A stretch of 64,000 bases of DNA, from positions 248,001-312,000 of the forward strand of contig CALKGE010000001.1 of NCBI GenBank assembly GCA_938084685.1, in the 5' to 3' direction. A model generated the notes under the pieces. It saw only the letters and a list, made by a program, of their open reading frames with translations. It searched no databases and was not told the DNA's origin. Origin of the DNA: an uncultured Pirellulaceae bacterium (GTDB lineage Bacteria; Planctomycetota; Planctomycetia; Pirellulales; Pirellulaceae). Within the stretch, counting starts at the first letter, position 1; each line of letters starts with the position of its first letter. The translations under genes and the position numbers were made by a program. Below are positions 42,800 to 51,487 of this stretch, piece after piece.

Positions 42800-44334
42800 T
42801 GAGCACTTACGACTTCTTTCGATCCCGTTGCCAGTCTCATCAGATCCTCTTGCGTTACATTCTCATTGTCCAGGCACCCGGCAACCCGGCCCTCATGCAT
42901 CACCAGTATTCTGTCACTCAGCCCCAAAACTTCTGGCAGCTCAGAACTGATCATGATGATCGCCTTTCCCTGCCGAGCAAGTTCATTCATTAGCAAATAG
43001 ATTTCGTACTTGGCCCCTACATCAATTCCCCGAGTGGGCTCATCAAAAATAATCACCTCTGCATTTCGTTGCAGCCATTTTGCCAGAACAACCTTTTGCT
43101 GGTTTCCTCCGGACAACGTCTCGGCAATCTGGTTTCCACCGGTCACCTTGATTTTTAGCTGATCAACGAATCTGGCAAACGCTTTACTCTCATCCCGCTT
43201 GCTTATAAAACCAGCCCGTTTGAAATCTTGCATGTTGGGCAGACCGAAGTTTTCCTGCACAGAAAGCCCCAAGACTAACCCCTGGCCTTTACGATCCTCG
43301 GTCAACAAACAGATCCCCTGTGCAATTGCGTGCCGGGGCGAGCGGATGGTGAGCGTCCGACCATCGAGTGTAATCGAACCCGCATCCGGTTTATCAGCAC
43401 CGAACAACAATCGCACTGTTTCCGTCCGACCAGCCCCAACCAGTCCAGCGATTCCCAGAATCTCGCCAGCTCGGACATCGAACGAAACATCCTGGACCGC
43501 CGCCCCGCGGCTCAGTCCTTCGACCACTAATCTTGTCTCACCCACCGGACGAATTTCATCCGGGAATTCGTTATCCAGACTACGTCCCACCATCATTTCG
43601 ATGATTTCATCGCGGGTGACATCCTGAGCGTTGCGAGTACCGACGTGCTGTCCGTCACGTAACACCATGATGCGATCTGCCAACCGTTCAATTTCATTCA
43701 ATCGGTGGCTTATGTAGATAACCCCGATGCCCTGTCGACGTAACTCATCCACAATCGCGTACAACCCTTCCACCTCTCTGGGAGTCAGCGCGGCACTCGG
43801 TTCATCCATGACAACAATCTGAGCACTCTGCGCCAGGGCTTTAGCTATTTCCACTACTTGCTGCTGGGCAACGGTCAGGTCGCGACAAAGGGCATTAGGA
43901 TCCACCGGGACACCAATCCGGTCAAACAATTCCCGCGCCGCTTCCTCTTCCTGGCTTCTGGCTACCCAGCTTAAGGCTCCCTTTTCCTGGCCCAGGAAGA
44001 TGTTTTCGCGGGCACTGAGAGCGGGAATCAGATTGAATTCCTGATAAATGATCCCCACGCCGGCCTGCTGGGACGCTGTGGGGGTATCGATTCGGATTTC
44101 CTGGCCGTTGATTTTAATCGTACCGGCGTCAGGAGAATGCACTCCTCCCAGCATCTTGATCAGCGTACTTTTGCCCGCTCCATTTTCTCCCAGCAGTGCA
44201 AGTACTTCGCCCGGGTAAAGTTCCAGATTGACGTCAGACAAGGCGCGCACACCTGGAAATGACTTTGATACATTCGCCATTTCCAATAATGGCTGCCTGT
44301 TATCCGAATTCCCGGAGTTCGAATCGTCGGCCAT
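42796..44334 (-). CDS. Sugar ABC transporter ATP-binding protein (RbsA/MglA type)
   Basis: The product has 512 residues and two tandem ABC domains. Domain 1 has Walker A GENGAGKST, a short signature LTVAQQQ and Walker B IVVMDEPSAAL. Domain 2 has the degenerate Walker A GLVGAGRTE, signature LSGGNQQK and Walker B VIIFDEPTRGID. This asymmetry is usual for the carbohydrate-uptake CUT2 subfamily. It energises import with the permease at 41408 and the binding protein at 44335. The ATG at 44334 follows directly after the stop of the binding-protein gene with no gap, and its own stop overlaps the permease start by 4 bp. Confidence 0.96.
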   Translation of the reverse strand: MADDSNSGNSDNRQPLLEMANVSKSFPGVRALSDVNLELYPGEVLALLGENGAGKSTLIKMLGGVHSPDAGTIKINGQEIRIDTPTASQQAGVGIIYQEFNLIPALSARENIFLGQEKGALSWVARSQEEEAARELFDRIGVPVDPNALCRDLTVAQQQVVEIAKALAQSAQIVVMDEPSAALTPREVEGLYAIVDELRRQGIGVIYISHRLNEIERLADRIMVLRDGQHVGTRNAQDVTRDEIIEMMVGRSLDNEFPDEIRPVGETRLVVEGLSRGAAVQDVSFDVRAGEILGIAGLVGAGRTETVRLLFGADKPDAGSITLDGRTLTIRSPRHAIAQGICLLTEDRKGQGLVLGLSVQENFGLPNMQDFKRAGFISKRDESKAFARFVDQLKIKVTGGNQIAETLSGGNQQKVVLAKWLQRNAEVIIFDEPTRGIDVGAKYEIYLLMNELARQGKAIIMISSELPEVLGLSDRILVMHEGRVAGCLDNENVTQEDLMRLATGSKEVVSAQ

Positions 44335-45354
44335 TTATTCCGCCGCTTTTAACTCTGGATCCTTTTCCGCATCTTCTTTCTTATAGAGTGCCGTGGGGAT
44401 CAACGTTATCTTTTCGTACTCCTGCCCGGCCTGATAGGCGAGCAGTTTCTCAATGATCCCTTGGCCCATCTGTTTGGGGAACTGGATGGGATCAGCATAT
44501 ATCTTGCCTTCCAGAATTGCCTGCTTTCCAGCCAGCTCGCCGTCAAAACCAACAATCTGGATCACATCCAGTCTGTCTGCTTCCTTCACCGCTTGCCAGG
44601 CTCCTAAAGCTGAGGGATCGTTAATGGCAAAAATACCTCGCAGATTGGGATGCGCCTTGAGGCTGTCAGCGGCTGCTTTATAACCGATGTCCTGATCACC
44701 ACCACCATTGATCTCAGCCACAATCGTGATCTTGCCATCGTCTGTCGATGCGTTATGTTCGTCCAAAACTTTCTTGAAGCCATCGACGCGCAGTACACAC
44801 GAGTTGGCTTGCTTGAAGTCCAGTACCAGAACTTCTCCCCCCTCTTCGCCCAGTACTTCAACCATCGCACCGCCGGCCAGTTCACCACCCTGAAAGTTGT
44901 CGGTCCCGATGTGACCGGCAATCTCAATGTCTTCGGCAACACATTGCAGGTCGCAAGTGAATACAGGGATGCCCGCCTCATTCGCCTTTTTGATCGCCGG
45001 TCCAATTGCCAGACGGTCTGTGGGATTAAGCACGATGGCATCGACACCCTGACTAATGAAGTCTTCAATCTGATTCGCCTGTTTGTTGACATCGGTGTCC
45101 GCATCAGTGGTAATCACAGAAAAACCGTGTTCAGCGCCCGCTTGCTTGAGACTGTCAGAGATGATCACAAAAAACGGATTTTTCAGAGACATCGCTGAAT
45201 ACCCAATCGTCCCCTCAGCTGGGGCAGGCTCGGTACCCTGATCCACACCGGCATCCACCTGACTATTGTCATTCTGAATGACCGAGGCATCCTCACTGGA
45301 ACACCCAAGAGTCAACAATGCCAATACGAGAGGCAACCAGACATGTTTCGCCAT
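44335..45354 (-). CDS. Sugar ABC transporter substrate-binding lipoprotein (RbsB-like)
   Basis: The product has 339 residues. A lipoprotein signal is present (VLALLTLGCSSEDAS, with the lipobox Cys at residue 18), so the protein is probably membrane-anchored. The mature protein is a periplasmic-binding protein of the ribose/galactose type: GYSAMSLKNPFFVIISDSLK, FISQGVDAIVLNPTDRLAIG, GIPVFTCDLQCVAEDIEIAG, IGTDNFQGGELAG and FAINDPSALGAWQAV. The TCDLQC site replaces the usual D-x-x-N/D segment of the ligand pocket, so the ligand may differ from ribose. It is the first gene of the transporter operon, with GAGG 12 bases upstream of the ATG. Confidence 0.94.
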   Translation of the reverse strand: MAKHVWLPLVLALLTLGCSSEDASVIQNDNSQVDAGVDQGTEPAPAEGTIGYSAMSLKNPFFVIISDSLKQAGAEHGFSVITTDADTDVNKQANQIEDFISQGVDAIVLNPTDRLAIGPAIKKANEAGIPVFTCDLQCVAEDIEIAGHIGTDNFQGGELAGGAMVEVLGEEGGEVLVLDFKQANSCVLRVDGFKKVLDEHNASTDDGKITIVAEINGGGDQDIGYKAAADSLKAHPNLRGIFAINDPSALGAWQAVKEADRLDVIQIVGFDGELAGKQAILEGKIYADPIQFPKQMGQGIIEKLLAYQAGQEYEKITLIPTALYKKEDAEKDPELKAAE

Positions 45355-45411
45355 CTATCTAAATCCTCAACAGTTACAGAGTAAAAGGGTATCTTCTATA
45401 TATACACTGAT

Positions 45412-45439
45412 ATATTAAGTAGAAGCGCGGTGTAGTTAA
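45412..45439 (-). promoter_or_regulatory. Candidate promoter for the sugar ABC operon
   Basis: On the minus strand TTAACT (complement of 45434-45439) and TAATAT (complement of 45412-45417) are 16 bases apart, each matching four of six consensus bases. A 10-bp direct repeat, TTACAGAGTA, flanks it at 45374-45383 and 45444-45453, with starts exactly 70 bp apart. It may bind a regulator shared with the divergent gene at 45591. Confidence 0.28.
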
Positions 45440-45590
45440 CATCTTACAGAGTATGACGAGTTTCATTCACCGGGCTTTCAAGATTCAGTATATTAAAGAA
45501 TCATATCCCGCCACGTTTTTACAAACGTATTATCAAAAATTTCCAATTGGTTGGTATGGTTCCAACATCTTTTTTCCAACGAGTGCTGTC

Positions 45591-46826
45591 ATGAAACGTA
45601 CCCTGTCCTCTATTCTCGTTCTGGCTCTCCTTGTCACTACCAGTCATGCCGAAAACTGGACTAACTGGCGGGGCCCCAAATTCAGTGGAGTAGCACCTCA
45701 AGGAGATTATCCGACCACCTGGAATGCCGATCAAAATGTCTCCTGGAAACTGGAGCTCCCCGGTGTTGGTTCATCCACACCGGCCATCTGGGAAGACAAT
45801 ATCCTGCTGACAGCCAACGATGGCGGCTTTAATCTGGTTATTTGTCTGGATCGTGCTGGCAAAGAAAAATGGCGCACCAAGCTTGGTTCCTCCCGCGACG
45901 GAAAACACCGTAAAGCGAGCGGTAGCAATCCTTCTCCGATTACGGACGGCAAATCAATTTTTGTTTACTACAAAAGTGGTGATCTGGCATCACTGGACTT
46001 CAACGGCAAAGTGAATTGGGTTGCCAATATCCAGGAAAAGCACGGCGAAGACACGTTATGGTGGGACCTGGGAACATCACCAGTTCTCACCAGAGATTCT
46101 GTCGTGATTGCCGTTATGCAAACAGGCCCCAGCTTCCTGCTGGCTATTGACAAGGAAACTGGCAAGCAAAGCTGGAAAGTCGAGCGTAATCTGGATGCTC
46201 CATTGGAAGCCGCTCAAAGTTACTCCACGCCTATCGTGGTCAATGACAATGGAAAGGAGGCTCTGATCGTTTTAGGGGCTGATTACGTAACTGGCCACGA
46301 CGCATCCAACGGAAAAGAATTGTGGCGAATCGGGACCTTGAATCCAAATGGTGAAAAGTATTGGCGAAGCATCGCTTCACCCGTTCTCAGTGACGGCATC
46401 CTGCTTGCTCCCTATGCTCGAGGCAAAACTCTGACTGCCATCAACCTTAAAGAAGCGAAGCCGACAGTCGCGTGGACGATTGATGGTATCTGTGCTGATG
46501 TACCAACCCCGATCGCGATCAACGGAACAGCCATTTGTACAACCGACCGAGGTCGGGTCACCAGAATCGACGTCAAAACAGGTAAACAAATCTGGCAAAC
46601 CGAGCTGGAGAAATCACGGATGTCATTTTCCGCGTCGCCAATTCTGGCTGGAAACCATGTCTATCTCACACGTGAAGACGGGGTTACTTTTGTCGTCAAT
46701 GCAGAAAATGGAGATGTCGTCTCCAAAAACACGCTGGCCGAAGAATTTACCGTCTCCACACCCGTTTTCACCGACGGTCGTATTCTGGTACGGACCATGC
46801 AAACTCTCTACTGCATTGGCAAGTAA
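45591..46826 (+). CDS. Secreted PQQ-like beta-propeller protein
   Basis: An in-frame upstream extension reaches 45453. The start at 45591 is chosen because it opens a signal peptide (MKRTLSSILVLALLVTTSHA). The product has 411 residues with repeated propeller blades in the BamB/PQQ_2 style: NVSWKLELPGVGSSTPAIW, KEKWRTKLGSSRDGKHR, TGKQSWKVERNLDAPLEAA, NGKELWRIGTLNP, TGKQIWQTELEKSRMS and NGDVVSKNTLAEE. Planctomycetes encode many such proteins with roles from scaffolding to alcohol dehydrogenase-like activity; no catalytic site is obvious here. It is the first plus-strand gene after the divergent intergenic region, and the next gene starts 6 bp after its stop. Confidence 0.9.
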   Translation: MKRTLSSILVLALLVTTSHAENWTNWRGPKFSGVAPQGDYPTTWNADQNVSWKLELPGVGSSTPAIWEDNILLTANDGGFNLVICLDRAGKEKWRTKLGSSRDGKHRKASGSNPSPITDGKSIFVYYKSGDLASLDFNGKVNWVANIQEKHGEDTLWWDLGTSPVLTRDSVVIAVMQTGPSFLLAIDKETGKQSWKVERNLDAPLEAAQSYSTPIVVNDNGKEALIVLGADYVTGHDASNGKELWRIGTLNPNGEKYWRSIASPVLSDGILLAPYARGKTLTAINLKEAKPTVAWTIDGICADVPTPIAINGTAICTTDRGRVTRIDVKTGKQIWQTELEKSRMSFSASPILAGNHVYLTREDGVTFVVNAENGDVVSKNTLAEEFTVSTPVFTDGRILVRTMQTLYCIGK

Positions 46827-46832
46827 GAGGAT

Positions 46833-47846
46833 ATGCCAGAGTTCAAGCCTGTTTCCGGACCGTCCGCCTGGATCGGTAAAGAAATTACCTTGCGCGACGA
46901 CTGGCGTGTTGAGTTGACTCCTTCTCATCTCGACGAATTAACAGAAGCTCTGAATCAAACAGCTACGTTACCTCTTGAATCTATCCACCAGGAAAACTTC
47001 CGGCTTCCCACTCTGGGGCCTTTGCTAGCTCGTATTCAGGACCAGCTGGAAAATGGATCCGGAGCTACCATCATTAAAGGATTTCCAGTAGAAGGCTTCA
47101 CGACTTCACAAGCCGAGCGTCATTTCTGGGGCGTGTCGTCCTATATCGGTACAGCGGTTTCTCAGAGTGCCACTGGGGAACGAATCTTTCATGTACGCGA
47201 TGAAGGTTTTCAGGAAGGTCATCCAAAAGCGCGAGGCCCCAATACACGAAAGCGACTCCGATTTCACACCGACCGCTGTGACGTCATCGGATTCATGTGC
47301 CTGCAGCAAGCACTATCGGGTGGAGTCAATCAACTGGTAAGCAGCGTTGCTGTTTATAACCAAATTCTGGAGGAGCGTCCTGACTTATTGTCCGAACTGA
47401 TGTCGCCTTACTATTACAAGCGGCATAATGTCGATACTGGTAGCACACTGCCTTACTGCCAGCAACCAATCTTCTCATTTCGTGACGGCCTGTTTGCTTC
47501 TGCCTATCTCCGCGTTCTGATCGATCGGGCCTATGCAGATAACGACATCCCGCCGATGACAAGTGCACAACAGGAAGCACTGGATTTCGTCGATGAAGTA
47601 ACCGCTCGTCCTGAAATGCATGTCGAATTTCGTCAGGAGCCGGGTGACATCGTCTTCCTTAATAACTGGATCACCTACCATCGCCGTACAGAATTTACTG
47701 ACCATCCTGACTCGGCAAAACGCAGGCACATCCTACGACTCTGGCTTGCCACACCCAACAGTCGGGCGATCGATGAAATGTTTCGAGCTAACTATGGAGC
47801 GGTGGAGGCCGGAGCAATCCGTGGGGGTATGCATGCGACTTCCTGA
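46833..47846 (+). CDS. TauD/TfdA-family Fe(II)/2-oxoglutarate dioxygenase
   Basis: The product has 337 residues and no signal peptide, so it is cytoplasmic. The iron-binding facial triad is visible: H145 and D147 in RLRFHTDRCD and H283 in NNWITYHRRTEF. The 2-oxoglutarate-binding Arg is probably in KRRHILRLWLATPN. Family members hydroxylate small molecules such as taurine, 2,4-D, gamma-butyrobetaine or clavaminate precursors; this one resembles the gamma-butyrobetaine/TfdA-like branch with a longer N-terminus. The ATG is 6 bp after the stop of the propeller gene, with AAGAGG just upstream. Its substrate is unknown. It is the only oxygen-dependent non-haem enzyme in the window. Confidence 0.92.
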   Translation: MPEFKPVSGPSAWIGKEITLRDDWRVELTPSHLDELTEALNQTATLPLESIHQENFRLPTLGPLLARIQDQLENGSGATIIKGFPVEGFTTSQAERHFWGVSSYIGTAVSQSATGERIFHVRDEGFQEGHPKARGPNTRKRLRFHTDRCDVIGFMCLQQALSGGVNQLVSSVAVYNQILEERPDLLSELMSPYYYKRHNVDTGSTLPYCQQPIFSFRDGLFASAYLRVLIDRAYADNDIPPMTSAQQEALDFVDEVTARPEMHVEFRQEPGDIVFLNNWITYHRRTEFTDHPDSAKRRHILRLWLATPNSRAIDEMFRANYGAVEAGAIRGGMHATS

Positions 47847-48157
47847 TCATCATCGTGCAACTCGCCCTGGCAGCGCTTTCACTTAATGGAGTTGAAACGA
47901 GGGTTCAATTAAATGAACACTGCGATAAAGCAACTCCTCAAACTAACTCCGCAAAACGAGCGTGAGTCGACTTACCGGGCGTGCTGGGTGCGATATCCAA
48001 AGCGCGAATTGCCTCGTATCAGCAATCTTGCTTCAAAAGCAGTGGCAATGACGGAACATCTTGGTCAAAATAGAATTTGATAACGGGAGACCATCGGGCC
48101 ATCTCGGTTGGCTGGTTAAATTCACTAGAACATTTTCATTACCGGAATTAATGCACC
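47847..48157. other. Intergenic stretch of 311 bp, no confident feature
   Basis: The gap between the dioxygenase and ThuA genes holds only a 55-codon open frame (47913-48080), with no recognised similarity and no clear ribosome binding site. I see no repeat, terminator with U-run or RNA gene. A promoter for the ThuA/DUF1501 group is likely here but not readable. Confidence 0.5.
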
Positions 48158-49156
48158 ATGCGAAAAGTTACATTGTTAAGCCTGTTTCTGGCATTCACTA
48201 CCGTGTTGACCGTCAAGGCGGGCGATCAGTGGATTACTTTTGAAGGCAAAGATGGTCCTGGTAAAGGTAAACACATTGTCTTTGTTAGTGGCGATGACGA
48301 GTACCGCAGTGAAGAAGGGCTGCCCCAGCTTGCCAAGATCATGGCCACGCATCATGGGTTTAAATGCACTGTCTTGTTTGCGATTGATCCGAATACAGGA
48401 GCGATCACACCAAGTCACCAGACAAATATTCCTGGGCTGGACGCCTTGGACGATGCCGATCTGGCTGTCTTCCTGCTCCGATTCCGTAACCTGCCCGACG
48501 ATCAGATGAAACACATCGTTGACTATACGAATTCTGGCAAACCGATTATCGGCATGCGGACATCCACACATGCTTTCAACATTCGGGCAGACAGCAAGTA
48601 TCACAAATACACTTTCAACTTCAATGGCGACTACAAAAAAGGCTGGGGACGACAGGTATTGGGCGAGACCTGGATCAACCACCATGGCCATCATGGTCGC
48701 GAAAGTACCGGTGGAGTACCTGTGAAGGGCAAGGAAGATCATCCCATCCTCCGTGGCTGCAAAGGTATCTGGGGAGATACGGATGTCTACGGAGTCACCA
48801 ATCTGGAAGGAGACTCCGATCCAATCCTGTTGGGCGCTGTACTCGACGGCATGACACCCGATGCCAAACCAGTCGACGGAAAAAAGAATGACCCGATGAT
48901 GCCCGTCGCCTGGGTAAAAACTTACAAAGGTGAGACCGGGAATGTTGCCAAAGTCTTTAACACTACGATGGGTGCCGCTACCGATCTGGTTTCCGAAGGC
49001 ACTCGCCGCATGATGGTCAATGCCATGTTTTGGGGACTGGAAATGGAAGATAAAATCACTGCTGACCTCGACGTCAGCCTGGTGGGTGAGTATAAACCAA
49101 CTCGATTTGGTTTTGGAGGTTTCAGAAAAGGCCTGAAACCGTCCGACTACAAATAA
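48158..49156 (+). CDS. Secreted ThuA-domain protein
   Basis: The product has 332 residues and a signal peptide (VTLLSLFLAFTTVLTVKA). The mature part is a ThuA-type glutamine-amidotransferase-like fold: KHIVFVSGDDEYRSEEGLPQ, LDDADLAVFLLRFRNLPDDQ, KPIIGMRTSTHAFNI and the later GETWINHHGHHGRESTGG. ThuA proteins are associated with trehalose and other sugar utilisation, and the homologous domain is fused to an isochorismatase at 16574-18157. The downstream DUF1501 gene begins 33 bp after its stop. There is no classical amidotransferase Cys/His/Glu triad. Confidence 0.92.
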   Translation: MRKVTLLSLFLAFTTVLTVKAGDQWITFEGKDGPGKGKHIVFVSGDDEYRSEEGLPQLAKIMATHHGFKCTVLFAIDPNTGAITPSHQTNIPGLDALDDADLAVFLLRFRNLPDDQMKHIVDYTNSGKPIIGMRTSTHAFNIRADSKYHKYTFNFNGDYKKGWGRQVLGETWINHHGHHGRESTGGVPVKGKEDHPILRGCKGIWGDTDVYGVTNLEGDSDPILLGAVLDGMTPDAKPVDGKKNDPMMPVAWVKTYKGETGNVAKVFNTTMGAATDLVSEGTRRMMVNAMFWGLEMEDKITADLDVSLVGEYKPTRFGFGGFRKGLKPSDYK

Positions 49157-49189
49157 TAGAGTATGAAGATTTAAGTCGGAGTTTGACTG

Positions 49190-50569
49190 ATGTTGTCATT
49201 TCATGATGGACTTTCCAGACGATCCTTTTTGCAAGTTGGGGCCTGCGGGCTATCCGGTCTGGGGCTGTCGCAATTGATGGCAGCGTCCGGCGAAAACGAT
49301 CCCTGGCGGTTGTTTTCTGGCAAAACTGTCATTTTTCTATTTCAACACGGCGGGCCCAGCCAGTTTGAAACCTTTGACCCTAAAATGAATGCGCCGGGCG
49401 GCATCCGCAGCATGACTGGTGCCATACCAACGAGCGTTCCTGGTACTGAGTTTGGCGGAACGATGCATCAGTTGGCAAATCATGCGGATAAGTTCACCGT
49501 TGTTCGCTCGTATCAGACCGGCTCGAGTGCTCACAAGATTCAGCCGATCGTTTCAGCTGATACCTTTGGTGCGAACATCGGTAGCTATTTAACGAGGGTC
49601 GTTGGTACCAACAATCCTGAAAACGGAATGCCTCTGAACGTCGCAGCCTTTCCCAATGCGGTTGTCGAAGACGAGCCCGGCCCTTTTAACAACTTCGGCA
49701 GATTCGCCGATGCAGGACCATTCAGCAAAGGCTTCGAACCTTTTGTTCCCGGAACTGGAGGCAATTTTCAAGAAGACCTCAAGCTTCATATTGATCGACT
49801 GCGACTGAATGACCGTCAGGCATTGCTCAAGAACCTTGATAAAATCAAGCGGCAAGTTGACTCGGATGGTTCGCTGGAAGGGCTGGATAAATTCCAGTCC
49901 CAGGCATTCGATGTCATTTTGGGAGGCGTGTCCGATGCCTTCGATCTGTCCCAGGAAGATCAAAAGACGATCGACCGCTATGACACTGCTCCTCTCACGC
50001 GCTTTGACGAGTGGAAGGATAAGAACAACAAGAATCACTATAAGGCAAACTCGAATTCACTTGGCAAGCTGTTATTGCTGGCTCGTCGACTGGCCGAACG
50101 TGGTTGTGGTTTTATAACGATAACTACGTCCTTTGTGTGGGACATGCATGCGGATCAAAACAATCTGGGGATGGTCCGCGGAATGGACTACGTCGGTAGC
50201 CCGTTCGACCATGCCGTGGCTGCTTTCATTGAAGATATTGAAGCCCGCGGCATGCAGGATGACATTCTTTTGGTCGCTACCGGGGAAATGGGACGCACGC
50301 CGAAGATCAACGCGCGTGCCGGCCGAGATCACTGGGGCGGGCTAACCCCCTTACTGCTCTACGGTACCGGGATTCCTCGTGGACACATCGTCGGACAGTC
50401 CGCTAAAGATGGCGGCACACCAGCAACAACACCAGTCAGAACTCCGAATTTGGTCGCCACCTGCCTCGACACTTTGCTGGACGTTTCGCGACTTCGTCTG
50501 CGTGTCGATGTTCCCATGGAAGCGTTAAAGGTCATTGCCGGATCCGAGCCGATTGCCGGGCTGGGCTAA
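49190..50569 (+). CDS. DUF1501 domain-containing protein, divergent type
   Basis: This is a 459-residue DUF1501 protein with leader HDGLSRRSFLQVGACGLSGL. Core blocks are FLFQHGGPSQFETFDPKM, TTSFVWDMHADQNN, ATGEMGRTPKINARAGRDHW and a C-terminal region that lacks the GRP tail (ends PMEALKVIAGSEPIAGLG). It is the only DUF1501 gene in the window without a DUF1549 partner. Its neighbours are ThuA (33 bp upstream) and an esterase (24 bp downstream), so here the family works outside the haem module. Confidence 0.94.
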   Translation: MLSFHDGLSRRSFLQVGACGLSGLGLSQLMAASGENDPWRLFSGKTVIFLFQHGGPSQFETFDPKMNAPGGIRSMTGAIPTSVPGTEFGGTMHQLANHADKFTVVRSYQTGSSAHKIQPIVSADTFGANIGSYLTRVVGTNNPENGMPLNVAAFPNAVVEDEPGPFNNFGRFADAGPFSKGFEPFVPGTGGNFQEDLKLHIDRLRLNDRQALLKNLDKIKRQVDSDGSLEGLDKFQSQAFDVILGGVSDAFDLSQEDQKTIDRYDTAPLTRFDEWKDKNNKNHYKANSNSLGKLLLLARRLAERGCGFITITTSFVWDMHADQNNLGMVRGMDYVGSPFDHAVAAFIEDIEARGMQDDILLVATGEMGRTPKINARAGRDHWGGLTPLLLYGTGIPRGHIVGQSAKDGGTPATTPVRTPNLVATCLDTLLDVSRLRLRVDVPMEALKVIAGSEPIAGLG

Positions 50570-50593
50570 TAGCTACTCTCCACTCAACTCCTT

Positions 50594-51487
50594 GTGAAAG
50601 TTTCTATTGCGATGTGCAAAACAGTGGCGCTACTGATTACTCTTCTATTCATTTCGGGCTCAACACGGGGCGAAGCCCCTGAAAAGTACCGCGGTGCAAC
50701 ACCCTATAAATACAAGACCGTCGGCGATACCGATTTGTATTTGTACGTTTTCACACCGGAAGGTCACCAGCCAAGCGACTCGCGACCAGCGGCTGTTTTC
50801 TTTTTTGGCGGAGGCTGGAACGGCGGCACGCCTTCCCAGTTTGTACCGCACGCAAGACACCTCAGCCATCGAGCAATGGTGGCGGTCGTCGCTGACTATC
50901 GAGTAAAAAGTCGGCAGGGCACATCTCCGCGAGAATGTGTCAAAGATGGCAAATCTGCTGTCAGGTGGCTGAGGGCCAACGCAGCCAGGCTGGGAATCGA
51001 TTCACAACGTCTTGCAGCAGGTGGCGGATCAGCCGGTGGTCACGTTGCAGCCGCAACAGGCAATCTGCTGGGCCTGGAAGAAGAAAAGGAAGATCTCCGC
51101 ATAAGCAGTAAGCCTAACGCATTACTTCTGTTTAACCCTGTCTATGACAATGGCCCGCAAGGTTACGGATACGAACGCGTCAAGGATTACTACAAAGAGA
51201 TTTCACCTATCCACAACATTCGCCAGGGAGCTCCACCGACGATCGTATTTCTGGGAACCGAAGATAAATTGATTCCTGTCAGTACGGCCAAGCAGTATCA
51301 GAATTTGATGGAAAAGGTTGATGCGCAATGCGAGCACCACTTTTACGAGGGACAACCGCATGGCTTCTTTAACTACGCCAAAAAAGAGTACTTTGTCGAC
51401 ACGGTCACCAAAATGGATCTATTCCTGCAAAAACTGGGATGGATTCAGGGGGAGGTCGAACTGGATTATGAAGCGGTGAAACAGTAA
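50594..51487 (+). CDS. Secreted alpha/beta hydrolase (BD-FAE/esterase-lipase type)
   Basis: The product has 297 residues with a signal peptide (CKTVALLITLLFISGSTRG). The GTG at 50594 gives a slightly longer leader; an ATG at 50612 is equally plausible. The catalytic landscape is FFFGGGWNGGTPSQF (oxyanion hole), LAAGGGSAGGHVAAATGNL (Ser nucleophile), LGTEDKLIPVSTAKQ (Asp) and EGQPHGFFNYAKKE (His). The hormone-sensitive-lipase-like oxyanion motif suggests a short-chain or carbohydrate esterase. The stop overlaps the next ATG by one base (TAATG), so it is translationally coupled to the isochorismatase. Confidence 0.93.
   Translation: MKVSIAMCKTVALLITLLFISGSTRGEAPEKYRGATPYKYKTVGDTDLYLYVFTPEGHQPSDSRPAAVFFFGGGWNGGTPSQFVPHARHLSHRAMVAVVADYRVKSRQGTSPRECVKDGKSAVRWLRANAARLGIDSQRLAAGGGSAGGHVAAATGNLLGLEEEKEDLRISSKPNALLLFNPVYDNGPQGYGYERVKDYYKEISPIHNIRQGAPPTIVFLGTEDKLIPVSTAKQYQNLMEKVDAQCEHHFYEGQPHGFFNYAKKEYFVDTVTKMDLFLQKLGWIQGEVELDYEAVKQ

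Noticed and set aside
45453..45590. N-terminal extension of the propeller protein to an upstream ATG
   Set aside because: The signal peptide starts at 45591; the 46 upstream residues would bury it and have no conserved pattern.
47913..48080. A 55-codon plus-strand frame in the gap before the ThuA gene
   Set aside because: There is no clear Shine-Dalgarno, no known similarity and no leader; the composition is like non-coding sequence.
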